The position numbers and the translations under genes are program-made. Below the pieces are notes generated by a model. It did no database searches. It was not told the origin of the DNA and was given only the letters and a program-made list of their open reading frames with translations. DNA of 64,000 bases, taken from JAVBLQ01 sp031553435. Its GTDB lineage: Bacteria; Bacteroidota; Bacteroidia; Bacteroidales; Azobacteroidaceae. This document shows positions 16,653 to 24,147 of this stretch, piece by piece. The stretch's first letter is position 1. Each line of letters starts with the position of its first letter. The DNA lies in assembly GCA_031553435.1 (NCBI GenBank), contig JAVBLQ010000065.1, positions 15,554 to 79,553 of the forward strand. The letters are read 5' to 3'.

Positions 16653-17597
16653 ATGAAATTTCTTGAACGCGCATTTGATCAACAGAATCAATTTTGGAAG
16701 TACTTACTAACTTTTTTGGGATCCTTTTTTGGAGGCCAGATAATAGGTTGCATTCCATTATTCTTTATTTTAATTGTTAAAGTTGCCTCAAGCAATGGAG
16801 ATATTGCTTTAAATCCCGATAATATGATGGATTTCACGGGGTTGGGAATCTCTAAAAACTGGAGTTTGTTTTTAATGATGCTTGCTCCGGCTTGTTGCCT
16901 GTTATTATTAATTCTTCTGGTCAAAGCTTTTCATAAAAGAACGTTTTCTGAAACCGTCAACGGAACAAAAAAAATACGGACTAATCGTTGTTTGATGGGA
17001 GCATTGGTATGGGGAATATTGATGGTTATATATTTAGTGGCAGATCATATAATCAATCCGGGAAATTATAACCTGCAATTCAACCTGACAAAATTTATTC
17101 CTTTACTTTTTATATCCATCATTTTGATTCCCTTGCAAACAACTTTTGAGGAATTATTATTCAGGGGATATCTGGCTCAGGGAGTTGCTGTCTGGACAAA
17201 AAATCGGTGGTTAGCTATTCTTATTCCCGGTTTCATATTCGGATTAATCCACAGTTTCAATCCGGAAGTGAAAGAATTTGGTTTCTGGGCTACAATGCCT
17301 CAATATATTTTCTTCGGACTCCTTTTCGGATTTGTTGCAGTATTAGATGATGGCATTGAACTGTCCATGGGCATGCATGCCGTAAATAATGTTTTCCTGT
17401 CTTTATTTATAACAAGTAAATCCTCTGTACTTCAGACAGATGCAGTATTTGAGCAGATTAACATTAATCCGTCCAAAGAAACCTTGGTTTTGGTAATAAT
17501 GGGAATTATTGCTGTAATCTATTTTGCCTGGAAATACAAATGGAATTTAGGCATCTTAAACACAAAAATCGAAAAGCAAATAGAGGAAAATATATAA
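16653..17597 (+). CDS. CPBP family intramembrane metalloprotease
   Basis: 314 residues with about eight membrane segments. The CPBP (Abi/CAAX protease-like) motifs are present: EELLFRG with E166/E167 and R171, GLIHSFN with H200, and MGMHAVNN with a further histidine near 244. These residues form the metal site of the family. Substrate unknown. It follows ftsZ in the same direction but beyond a hairpin, and probably has its own or read-through expression. Confidence 0.85.
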   Translation: MKFLERAFDQQNQFWKYLLTFLGSFFGGQIIGCIPLFFILIVKVASSNGDIALNPDNMMDFTGLGISKNWSLFLMMLAPACCLLLLILLVKAFHKRTFSETVNGTKKIRTNRCLMGALVWGILMVIYLVADHIINPGNYNLQFNLTKFIPLLFISIILIPLQTTFEELLFRGYLAQGVAVWTKNRWLAILIPGFIFGLIHSFNPEVKEFGFWATMPQYIFFGLLFGFVAVLDDGIELSMGMHAVNNVFLSLFITSKSSVLQTDAVFEQININPSKETLVLVIMGIIAVIYFAWKYKWNLGILNTKIEKQIEENI

Positions 17598-17636
17598 TCT
17601 GAAATCCATCGTCCATTGAAAAATTATCACTTTTTA

Positions 17637-17667
17637 TTTGTAATTTCAAAAATAATGTTTTCCTTTG
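17637..17667 (+). promoter_or_regulatory. Predicted promoter of the trpB2 leader
   Basis: TTTG at 17637-17640, 19 bp, then TTCCTTTG at 17660-17667, one mismatch from the Bacteroidetes consensus TTTG-N19-21-TAnnTTTG. Transcription would start near 17674, just before the leader peptide ATG at 17690. Confidence 0.55.
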
Positions 17668-17689
17668 TGCCATATTTATAACAAAAGAG

Positions 17690-17740
17690 ATGAAAAGTAT
17701 AGTTTTAACTAATAATTGGTGGTGGTTGTATCGATCTTAG
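17690..17740 (+). CDS. trpL: trp leader peptide (Trp-Trp-Trp)
   Basis: A 16-codon ORF, MKSIVLTNNWWWLYRS, with three consecutive TGG codons, upstream of a tryptophan synthase gene and followed by a strong intrinsic terminator. It fits a ribosome-mediated attenuator: stalling at the Trp codons when tryptophan is scarce would favour antitermination. Three Trp codons in 16 are very unlikely by chance in this context. Confidence 0.8.
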   Translation: MKSIVLTNNWWWLYRS

Positions 17741-17790
17741 CAAGGTGGATGCTCCATTCGTATGTTTTTAGTTGAACATAAAATATAGAA

Positions 17791-17819
17791 CCGTAGGAAT
17801 CCACTTCCTGCGGTTTTTT
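17791..17819 (+). terminator. trp attenuator terminator
   Basis: CCGTAGGAA / TTCCTGCGG forms a 9-bp stem (one G-T pair) with a TCCAC loop, followed directly by a T-run. An upstream segment AGGTGGAT (17743-17750) can instead pair with ATCCACT (17799-17805) inside the terminator, giving a candidate antiterminator. Confidence 0.8.
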
Positions 17820-17869
17820 ATTTTTACGGAATCCAATCTTTTAAAAATAAGTTTAACATCAAAAATAAA

Positions 17870-19246
17870 ATGATTATGAGTACTAGAACAAAAAGGTTTA
17901 TCCTGCCCGAAAACGAGATTCCCGCTACATGGTATAATATTGTGGCCGATATGAAAAACAAGCCGATGCCAATGCTGAATCCGGGGACCAAACAACCATT
18001 GAAAGCCGAAGATTTGTATCCTCTTTTTGCAGAAGAACTGGCACGCCAGGAATTGAATCAAACCGACAGATTCATTGAAATACCGGAAGAAGTAAGGGAA
18101 CTTTATAAAAATTATCGTTCTACTCCGCTTGTTCGTGCTTATGGCTTGGAAAAAGCGCTGGATACTCCGGCTCATATTTATTTCAAGAATGAAAGTGTCA
18201 GTCCGGTTGGTTCACATAAACTGAATTCAGCTTTGGCACAGGCATATTATTGTAAAAAAGAAGGAGTTACCAATATTACTACAGAAACCGGAGCCGGTCA
18301 ATGGGGAGCTGCTTTGTCTTATGCAGCTAAAGCTTTTGGGTTGGAACTGGCAGTTTACATGGTAAAGATTAGTTATGAACAAAAACCTTATCGTCGCTCC
18401 ATCATGCAGACATTTGGTGCTCAGGTAATAGCTTCGCCTTCAATGTCAACAAAAGCAGGTCGCAGGATTCTGACCGATCATCCCAATTATCAGGGAAGTT
18501 TGGGTACAGCAATTTCCGAAGCTGTTGAGTTAGCGATGCAAACACCGAATTGCAAATACACTTTGGGAAGTGTTTTGAATCATGTTGCTTTACATCAAAC
18601 AATTATAGGTTTAGAAGCTGAAAAACAAATGGAAATGGCCGGAGAATATCCGGATGTTGTAGTAGCTTGTTTTGGTGGAGGTTCTAATTTTGCCGGAATC
18701 TCATTCCCTTTCCTTCGTCATAAAATATCAGGAGAAAAAAATACACGTTTTGTTGCGGCAGAGCCGGCCTCTTGTCCCAAACTCACCCGTGGTGTGTTTG
18801 AATATGACTTTGGAGATGAAGCAGGTTATACACCTCTTTTGCCGATGTTTACATTAGGGCATAATTTTTCACCTGCTCATATTCATGCCGGAGGCTTGCG
18901 CTATCACGGAGCCGGGACAATTGTCAGTCAATTATTGAGAGATAATTACATAGAAGCAGTAGATATCAAACAATTGGATTCATTCAAAGCCGGAATTTTA
19001 TTTTCTCAGACAGAGGGAATTATCCCTGCACCGGAGTCTTGCCATGCTATTGCAGCGACCATTAACGAAGCATTGAAAGCAAAGGAAGAAGGCAAACAAA
19101 AAACCATCCTGTTCAACTTGTCCGGTCATGGACTAATCGATATGACTGCTTACGATGCTTATTTATCCGATGATTTGACTAATTATGAATTGAAAGAAGA
19201 GGTCATTCAACAGAATATAAATCAGTTGGAGAAGATAGCACGATGA
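17870..19246 (+). CDS. trpB: Tryptophan synthase beta chain, TrpB2 type
   Basis: 458 residues, longer than TrpB1 (~400) and with the TrpB2-specific N-terminal extension (RFILPENEIPATWYNIVADM... LNPGTKQPLKAEDLYPLF). The PLP lysine is K117 in GSHKLNSA, and CFGGGSNFAG binds the PLP phosphate. It makes tryptophan from indole and serine. TrpB2 enzymes lack normal TrpA coupling and may serve indole salvage. No trpA or other trp gene is adjacent. The attenuator upstream shows that it is regulated by charged tRNA-Trp. The start could also be ATG 17876. Confidence 0.93.
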   Translation: MIMSTRTKRFILPENEIPATWYNIVADMKNKPMPMLNPGTKQPLKAEDLYPLFAEELARQELNQTDRFIEIPEEVRELYKNYRSTPLVRAYGLEKALDTPAHIYFKNESVSPVGSHKLNSALAQAYYCKKEGVTNITTETGAGQWGAALSYAAKAFGLELAVYMVKISYEQKPYRRSIMQTFGAQVIASPSMSTKAGRRILTDHPNYQGSLGTAISEAVELAMQTPNCKYTLGSVLNHVALHQTIIGLEAEKQMEMAGEYPDVVVACFGGGSNFAGISFPFLRHKISGEKNTRFVAAEPASCPKLTRGVFEYDFGDEAGYTPLLPMFTLGHNFSPAHIHAGGLRYHGAGTIVSQLLRDNYIEAVDIKQLDSFKAGILFSQTEGIIPAPESCHAIAATINEALKAKEEGKQKTILFNLSGHGLIDMTAYDAYLSDDLTNYELKEEVIQQNINQLEKIAR

Positions 19247-19320
19247 AAGTAAAAAATTAAAAGTGAAAAGTGAAGAATTAATGTTGTATATTTTCACTTC
19301 TCACTTTTAATTTTTCACTT
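19247..19320. terminator. Bidirectional hairpin between convergent trpB2 and HTH gene
   Basis: Arms 19247-19276 and 19291-19320 are complementary at 27 of 30 positions around a 14-nt loop. One arm is A/G-rich (AAAAGTGAAAAGTGAAGA). T-rich and A-rich sides serve both directions, so a bidirectional terminator is likely. Confidence 0.75.
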
Positions 19321-20269
19321 ACAAAGCGTCCACAAGCTCCCGTTGCTTCCGGATATATGTTTTCCGTTGCATTTCTCCGCTTTTGGAAATCAATGTGGAA
19401 TGACGTATCAACGATTGAACCCATTTTAAATGATCTTGAAATGCGTTGGCATCCAAGGTAGTAATGTAATTAACATCAAATATATTGATGGAACAAGCCT
19501 GAAAGTTTGTACTTTTAATACATGCATAACATGCGTCTAAATTGATAGGCGACAGATAGATAGATACTTTTTCCCCATTCTTGAAATTCCCGGTAATGGT
19601 AAGTTCTTCTATCTCATCAATTATTAAATGCAATTCTTTTTTTATCAGTAATAGCTCATAGGGATCCACCAGACGTATATTTTTGAAATAATCGACATCA
19701 TTGATAAAATAACTGAAAATATTACTATCCCATATAAAATAAGTTTTTACTTTTTCAGCTTCTTTCAGGCATTCTTTTTGGAGAGTCATAACCTCTTTAG
19801 GTAAAACAAAATCCGATAAAGAGTGGTATGGGCAATTTTCGGCAGTTTGATAGATCAGTTTGAACAAGCGGAAACGAGTGAGTTGTTCATGTTTTAAGGA
19901 AAATGAAGTGGGCAACATATTGCCTGCATTGTAATTAACAGCCGAGGGATCAGTATTAATTTGTTTGAAAGCCGTCAATATCCCACCTATAATTTTACAA
20001 TATTCTTTTATAGAGTTTTTACTGAGGGATACTGTGTTGAATCTGGAATGATTAAATACATCATTCAAAACCAGACTATCAAGAGAGATGTTTAGTGAAG
20101 AAGCAATTTTAATCGCTTCTTCCAGCGTAAAAGAAATTTCTCCTCTAAGCCGTCTGTATCCAGCTTCTTTACTCATAGGTATAATATCCGTTAACAAATC
20201 AACGGAGTTTATATCTGAAGGCGTTTTTTGTTTAATAAGCGAAATAAACTTGTTATGAATTGTATTCAT
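19319..20269 (-). CDS. Helix-turn-helix regulator, Bacteroidales type
   Basis: About 316 residues from the second methionine (MNTIHNKFISLIKQ). An upstream methionine at 20314 would add 15 non-conserved residues. Residues ~20-65 (LLTDIIPMSKEAGYRRLRGEISFTLEEAIKIASSLNISLDSL) look like a lambda-repressor-type HTH. The remaining ~250 residues form an uncharacterised helical and sensor-like domain. No target is visible. It converges on trpB2. Confidence 0.65.
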   Translation of the reverse strand: MNTIHNKFISLIKQKTPSDINSVDLLTDIIPMSKEAGYRRLRGEISFTLEEAIKIASSLNISLDSLVLNDVFNHSRFNTVSLSKNSIKEYCKIIGGILTAFKQINTDPSAVNYNAGNMLPTSFSLKHEQLTRFRLFKLIYQTAENCPYHSLSDFVLPKEVMTLQKECLKEAEKVKTYFIWDSNIFSYFINDVDYFKNIRLVDPYELLLIKKELHLIIDEIEELTITGNFKNGEKVSIYLSPINLDACYACIKSTNFQACSINIFDVNYITTLDANAFQDHLKWVQSLIRHSTLISKSGEMQRKTYIRKQRELVDAL

Positions 20270-20303
20270 GTTTATAGGGAGTTTTTTCTTCAGAATATTT
20301 TTG

Positions 20304-20337
20304 CGAAAGTACAAAAAATAGAGAGATTGTTATCAAA
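20304..20337 (-). promoter_or_regulatory. Possible promoter of the HTH gene
   Basis: On the minus strand TTTG (20334-20337), a 22-bp spacer, then TACTTTCG (20304-20311), one mismatch from TAnnTTTG. It lies about 35 bp before the preferred ATG. The spacer is slightly long. Confidence 0.35.
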
Positions 20338-20487
20338 ATTTACTTCTTTCGGAAAATTATATAGGTTTTTAACGATTTTAGACAAAAAAAGAATCTTTTT
20401 TTTCTTCAAAATGACAAGGATTATAAATGGCAATATAATACTTTTACCATATATTTTTAAGTAAAAAACCTTGATAATTGCTGGATT

Positions 20488-20856
20488 ATGAAAATAGCAA
20501 TAAAATATTTAATAAAAATTTTTCAACAAGAAGAGCCACATAGTCTGTATGAAAATAAAATGGAACTGAAGGGGGTAATTGATTGTGAAAAAACAGTTCT
20601 TTACCCAGAAGTGGGGAACTATGTAAAAGGTTTACGTTTTAATCAAGCGCTTGATTTTGAATTTTTTAAACCATCTGACAATCTCATTATTCTTATTATG
20701 AACAATAAATCCGATATTGTTTATAAAGAAGTAACCAACACTTGTGAAACCTTCCATGTAATTATTGAAACAGGCAACTGGCCTACGGGTTCGTATCTTA
20801 TTTCAATGAGTAGCATGGAAGGAATTTCTGTTTTCGGAGTTTTTGAAATAACGTAA
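20488..20856 (+). CDS. Small DUF3244-like protein
   Basis: 122 residues. The C-terminal half, NLIILIMNNKSDIVYKEVTNT... GNWPTGSYLISMSSMEGISVFGVFEI, resembles the Bacteroidales DUF3244 beta-sandwich (short Ig-like secreted proteins that end with a G-S/E-Y strand followed by YGYF-like residues). Unlike typical members it lacks a clear signal peptide: the N-terminus is MKIAIKYLIKIFQQEEPHS. It converges on fucI. Function unknown. Confidence 0.5.
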   Translation: MKIAIKYLIKIFQQEEPHSLYENKMELKGVIDCEKTVLYPEVGNYVKGLRFNQALDFEFFKPSDNLIILIMNNKSDIVYKEVTNTCETFHVIIETGNWPTGSYLISMSSMEGISVFGVFEIT

Positions 20857-20883
20857 GAAATGGTTTGAATTTTTTACTTTCAA

Positions 20884-22656
20884 TTACTTATAAACCGGTC
20901 CATAATTTGTACAAGCCCTATAATCAGAACCTTCCATATCAGATCCGAAAGCGTTCCAGGCTGAGGGTCTGAATACCTTATCTTCTTCCACGTTGTGCAT
21001 GCAAACCGGTATTCTTAAAGTAGATGCCAGTGTAATCAGATCGGCGCCAATGTGTCCGTAACTGATTGCACCATGATTGGCTCCCCAATAATTCATTACG
21101 GAATAGATATCTTTGAAACGGCCTTGTCCGGTTACTCTCGGAACAAAGAATGTCGATGGCCATGTTTTATCCGTCCGTTTGTCGATGGTATTGAATACAT
21201 GTTCCGGGAATGTAGCTGTCCAACCTTCTGCAATTTGCAATACAGGGCCCAGGCCTTTTACCAGATTTATTCTTGACATGGTGATAGGCATTCCTGCTTC
21301 GGACAGGAATTTGGATGAATAACCGCCTCCTCTGAAATATTCCAGAGATGCCGGGTGCCAACGGGTATTTTTCAGCATCTTTTCAACTTCTGCTTCCGTG
21401 ATTTCCCAGAAAGGTTTCATAGCCGGTGGTCCGTCTTTGGTTTGTTGTCCTGTTCCGTCTAGAGTACAAGAGCCGGAGTTGATCAGGTGAATGGCTCCTT
21501 CGGCTAAAATACCTTCGGGTTTCCATCCGCTTACCCGTTCGATAGCTTCCGGACTCCAGTAAGTACGAACATCTGCAAATATCTGTGATGTGTTGGTCAA
21601 TAGATTTCCGAACAGCATGCTGATTGCATTCAGGTAATCATTTTCTGTTGCGAATGTAAACGGAGCCCTGATACCGTTCCAGTCAAAAGAAGAATTGAGA
21701 ATGGCTTCGGAAAAATCGCCGTTAGGCATGAAATCTGTCCATTGGCGTTGTCCCTGGAATCCTCCGGCAATAGCATTATGTCCCATTGCTTCTTCTTCAA
21801 ATCCTGCTTTGAGTTTATTGTTTCCGATCATCAGATCTCTCATGATCATGGTCATTTTAACAACAAATTCCCAGTCTTTGTCTTTTTGCTCACGACTTCT
21901 TTTTAATCTTTCAGGATTATAGTCTTCGCCTTCATTGGGAATACATTTGGCTTTTGTCCACGCCAGAGCCTTTTGATATTCATCTTTGTCATAGATTTCT
22001 TCTTTAACACGGCGTATAATTTCCGAACAATCAACATATTCAGTACGCATTCCAAGATATTCCTGAAGAAAATCCGCATTCACGATAGAGCCTGCAATTC
22101 CCATCGAAACGGTTCCGATGGCTAAATATGATTTTCCTTTCATCAAAGCAACGGATAATCCGGCACGGGCAAAACGTAATAATTTTTCCCTGACGTCTTC
22201 GGGAATATTTGTGTCGCCGATATCTTGTACGTTTCTGCCATAAATACCGAAAGTCGGCAATCCTTTTTGTGAATGAGCGGCTAAAGCGGCAGCCAGATAA
22301 ACGGCTCCGGGACGTTCGGTTCCGTTGAATCCCCAAATAGCTTTAGGAATCAATGGATTCATGTCGATAGTTTCAGAACCGTAGCACCAACATGGAGTGA
22401 CGGAAAGAGACAGTCCGACATTTTCTTTTTCAAATTTTTCGGCGCAATCGGCCGCTTCTTTTATGCCTCCGATGCATGTATCCGAGATGACACATTGAAC
22501 CGGTGATCCATCAGGATAATGTAAAGTTGAAGTGTATAATTCAGCTACACTTTTAGCCATATTCATAGTAGTTTCTTCCAGAGATTCGCGAATACCGCCT
22601 CTTCTTCCATCGATAACAGGACGAATGCCTATTTTGGGATAATTTTTGTTTGACAT
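20884..22656 (-). CDS. fucI: L-fucose isomerase
   Basis: 590 residues, the normal length of hexameric FucI. The N-terminus PKIGIRPVIDGRRGGIRESLEE, the block CVISDTCIGGIKEAADCAEKF and the FATENDYLNA and YGHIGADLI regions are characteristic and carry the acidic and histidine metal ligands. It converts L-fucose to L-fuculose (also D-arabinose to D-ribulose) in the cytoplasm. The fucose kinase, aldolase and permease are not adjacent. A LacI-type regulator gene lies immediately upstream in the same direction, 65 bp away, and is the likely controller. Confidence 0.95.
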   Translation of the reverse strand: MSNKNYPKIGIRPVIDGRRGGIRESLEETTMNMAKSVAELYTSTLHYPDGSPVQCVISDTCIGGIKEAADCAEKFEKENVGLSLSVTPCWCYGSETIDMNPLIPKAIWGFNGTERPGAVYLAAALAAHSQKGLPTFGIYGRNVQDIGDTNIPEDVREKLLRFARAGLSVALMKGKSYLAIGTVSMGIAGSIVNADFLQEYLGMRTEYVDCSEIIRRVKEEIYDKDEYQKALAWTKAKCIPNEGEDYNPERLKRSREQKDKDWEFVVKMTMIMRDLMIGNNKLKAGFEEEAMGHNAIAGGFQGQRQWTDFMPNGDFSEAILNSSFDWNGIRAPFTFATENDYLNAISMLFGNLLTNTSQIFADVRTYWSPEAIERVSGWKPEGILAEGAIHLINSGSCTLDGTGQQTKDGPPAMKPFWEITEAEVEKMLKNTRWHPASLEYFRGGGYSSKFLSEAGMPITMSRINLVKGLGPVLQIAEGWTATFPEHVFNTIDKRTDKTWPSTFFVPRVTGQGRFKDIYSVMNYWGANHGAISYGHIGADLITLASTLRIPVCMHNVEEDKVFRPSAWNAFGSDMEGSDYRACTNYGPVYK

Positions 22657-22721
22657 AACTTTATATTTTTTGAATTAAGACATTTCAAATTGTGAACTAA
22701 ACACAAAGATTCATATGGATT

Positions 22722-23723
22722 TTAAAATTCACTATGTAACTCCGCCGGAATCTCAACCAACAACGGATCAGCAATTTCTTTTTTAATCTGTTTGATTAAA
22801 ATTTCGACCGCCGTTTCACCCATCTCCATAACAGGTTGTTGAATATAGGGAATGGGAATTTGCATAAAATCGAAAACCTCGCTTTTGTCGAAACAAACAA
22901 CTCTTATTTCATCCGGAATTTTTATCTGTTTATTAATCAAACATTTAATCCCCGACAAGGAAATGGCGCCCGCTGCAAAGAAAATACCATCTATTTTATT
23001 TCCCAAAGAAAAAAGATCAGTAACGGCTGATTCAACATCTTGATCAACAGCTAAATGATTGATCTCTTTTATCAATTGAGGATTAAATAAACCTGCATCT
23101 TTCAATGTGTCCAAATAACCGCGCTTGCGCTCTTTCATGTGTCCCAGTTGATTGTTGTACAGCATAAAAGCTATATTTTTGCAACCTTGATCAATCAGAT
23201 AATTCGTTGCTCCTTTGCTGGCCAGATAATTATTGACTGTTACATGACTGACATTAATGCCGGAAAAATAACGATCTATCAGTACTACAGGAATTTTTCT
23301 TTTTAATAAATCGTTGATTTGTTCGTTTCCTGATTCTGTGGGAACAATAATAAATCCGTCTACCTGCCTGTTTTTCAAGATATTGACCATGTTTTCCATT
23401 TTCAGATCGCTTTCATTAGTATTTGCGATAATAACACTGTATCCATATTTTTCAGCATATTCCTGAATATGAAATGACATATTTGCAAAAAACGGATTGG
23501 AAATATCTGCCACAATCAAACCGATAATGTTGGATTTCCCCATCCGGAGACTTCTGGCTAAGGTATTGGGCTCATAATTCATTTCTTTGGCTTTCTTTCT
23601 TATTTTGTCGGCCAATTTTTTGCTAACCCGTCCCTCTTTTTCTTTTCCATTGAGAACCAATGAAACAGAAGTTGTGGAAATACCCAATTCTTGAGCAATA
23701 TCTTTGATGGAAATGTGAGACAT
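22722..23723 (-). CDS. LacI family transcriptional regulator
   Basis: 333 residues from ATG 23723 (MSHISIKDIAQELGISTTSVSLVLNG). The longer frame from 23771 adds 16 residues without similarity. The N-terminal LacI HTH and hinge (YEPNTLARSLRMGKSNIIGLIV) are followed by a periplasmic-binding-protein-like sugar-sensing domain (ADISNPFFANM, GFIIVPTESGNEQ, VVLIDRYF). It probably governs fucI, so a fucose-related ligand is likely. A LacI-type operator core lies in its own promoter region. Confidence 0.9.
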   Translation of the reverse strand: MSHISIKDIAQELGISTTSVSLVLNGKEKEGRVSKKLADKIRKKAKEMNYEPNTLARSLRMGKSNIIGLIVADISNPFFANMSFHIQEYAEKYGYSVIIANTNESDLKMENMVNILKNRQVDGFIIVPTESGNEQINDLLKRKIPVVLIDRYFSGINVSHVTVNNYLASKGATNYLIDQGCKNIAFMLYNNQLGHMKERKRGYLDTLKDAGLFNPQLIKEINHLAVDQDVESAVTDLFSLGNKIDGIFFAAGAISLSGIKCLINKQIKIPDEIRVVCFDKSEVFDFMQIPIPYIQQPVMEMGETAVEILIKQIKKEIADPLLVEIPAELHSEF

Positions 23724-23743
23724 GAGTACTTGTAATATTTTTG

Positions 23744-23772
23744 CAAATATATTGATTAAACGTTTTAGCAAT
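23744..23772 (-). promoter_or_regulatory. LacI gene promoter with an embedded LacI-type operator
   Basis: On the minus strand TATATTTG (23744-23751) matches TAnnTTTG exactly, with ATTG at 23769-23772 as a weak -33 element (17-bp spacing). Between them TTAAACGTTTTA (23756-23767) contains the perfect palindrome AAACGTTT with a central CG, the form bound by LacI-family proteins. Autorepression is likely. Confidence 0.55.
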
Positions 23773-23779
23773 GAATTTT

Positions 23780-24147
23780 TTTATATGTTTTATAACATAA
23801 TTGGAAAATTAAAAATGGTGTTTGTGTATGCTTGAGCGTCTTTTATTTAATGTTGATAGTTTAATGTTGAAAATCAACAAATTAAAAATTAAATCTTAAA
23901 CTAATTATCATTTAGTACTAATAAATAAAAATAAACAAGATTTCCATTCAGGAATTTTTAAAATAAATATTGAATTAAAATATTAATAATCAATATTTTA
24001 TTTGTAAAAAAATAACTTATGAAGTAGAATAATTGTAGTGTTAAACTCATTTTCTTTTTCATGAAGTAATAAGATAGCAGTCATTTATTTTTTATCGGGT
24101 AACACTCACATTACATTTGCTATAAATTAAAACCACAATAAAATACC
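23780..24147. other. AT-rich non-coding region before the PUL
   Basis: About 370 bp of very AT-rich sequence upstream of the phosphodiesterase gene. I see no gene and no convincing TTTG/TAnnTTTG promoter. It contains short self-complementary stretches such as TTGATTTTCAACA-like words near 23865-23880 and AATATTGA/TCAATATT near 23966-23998. It must hold the PUL promoter and regulator site. Confidence 0.4.
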
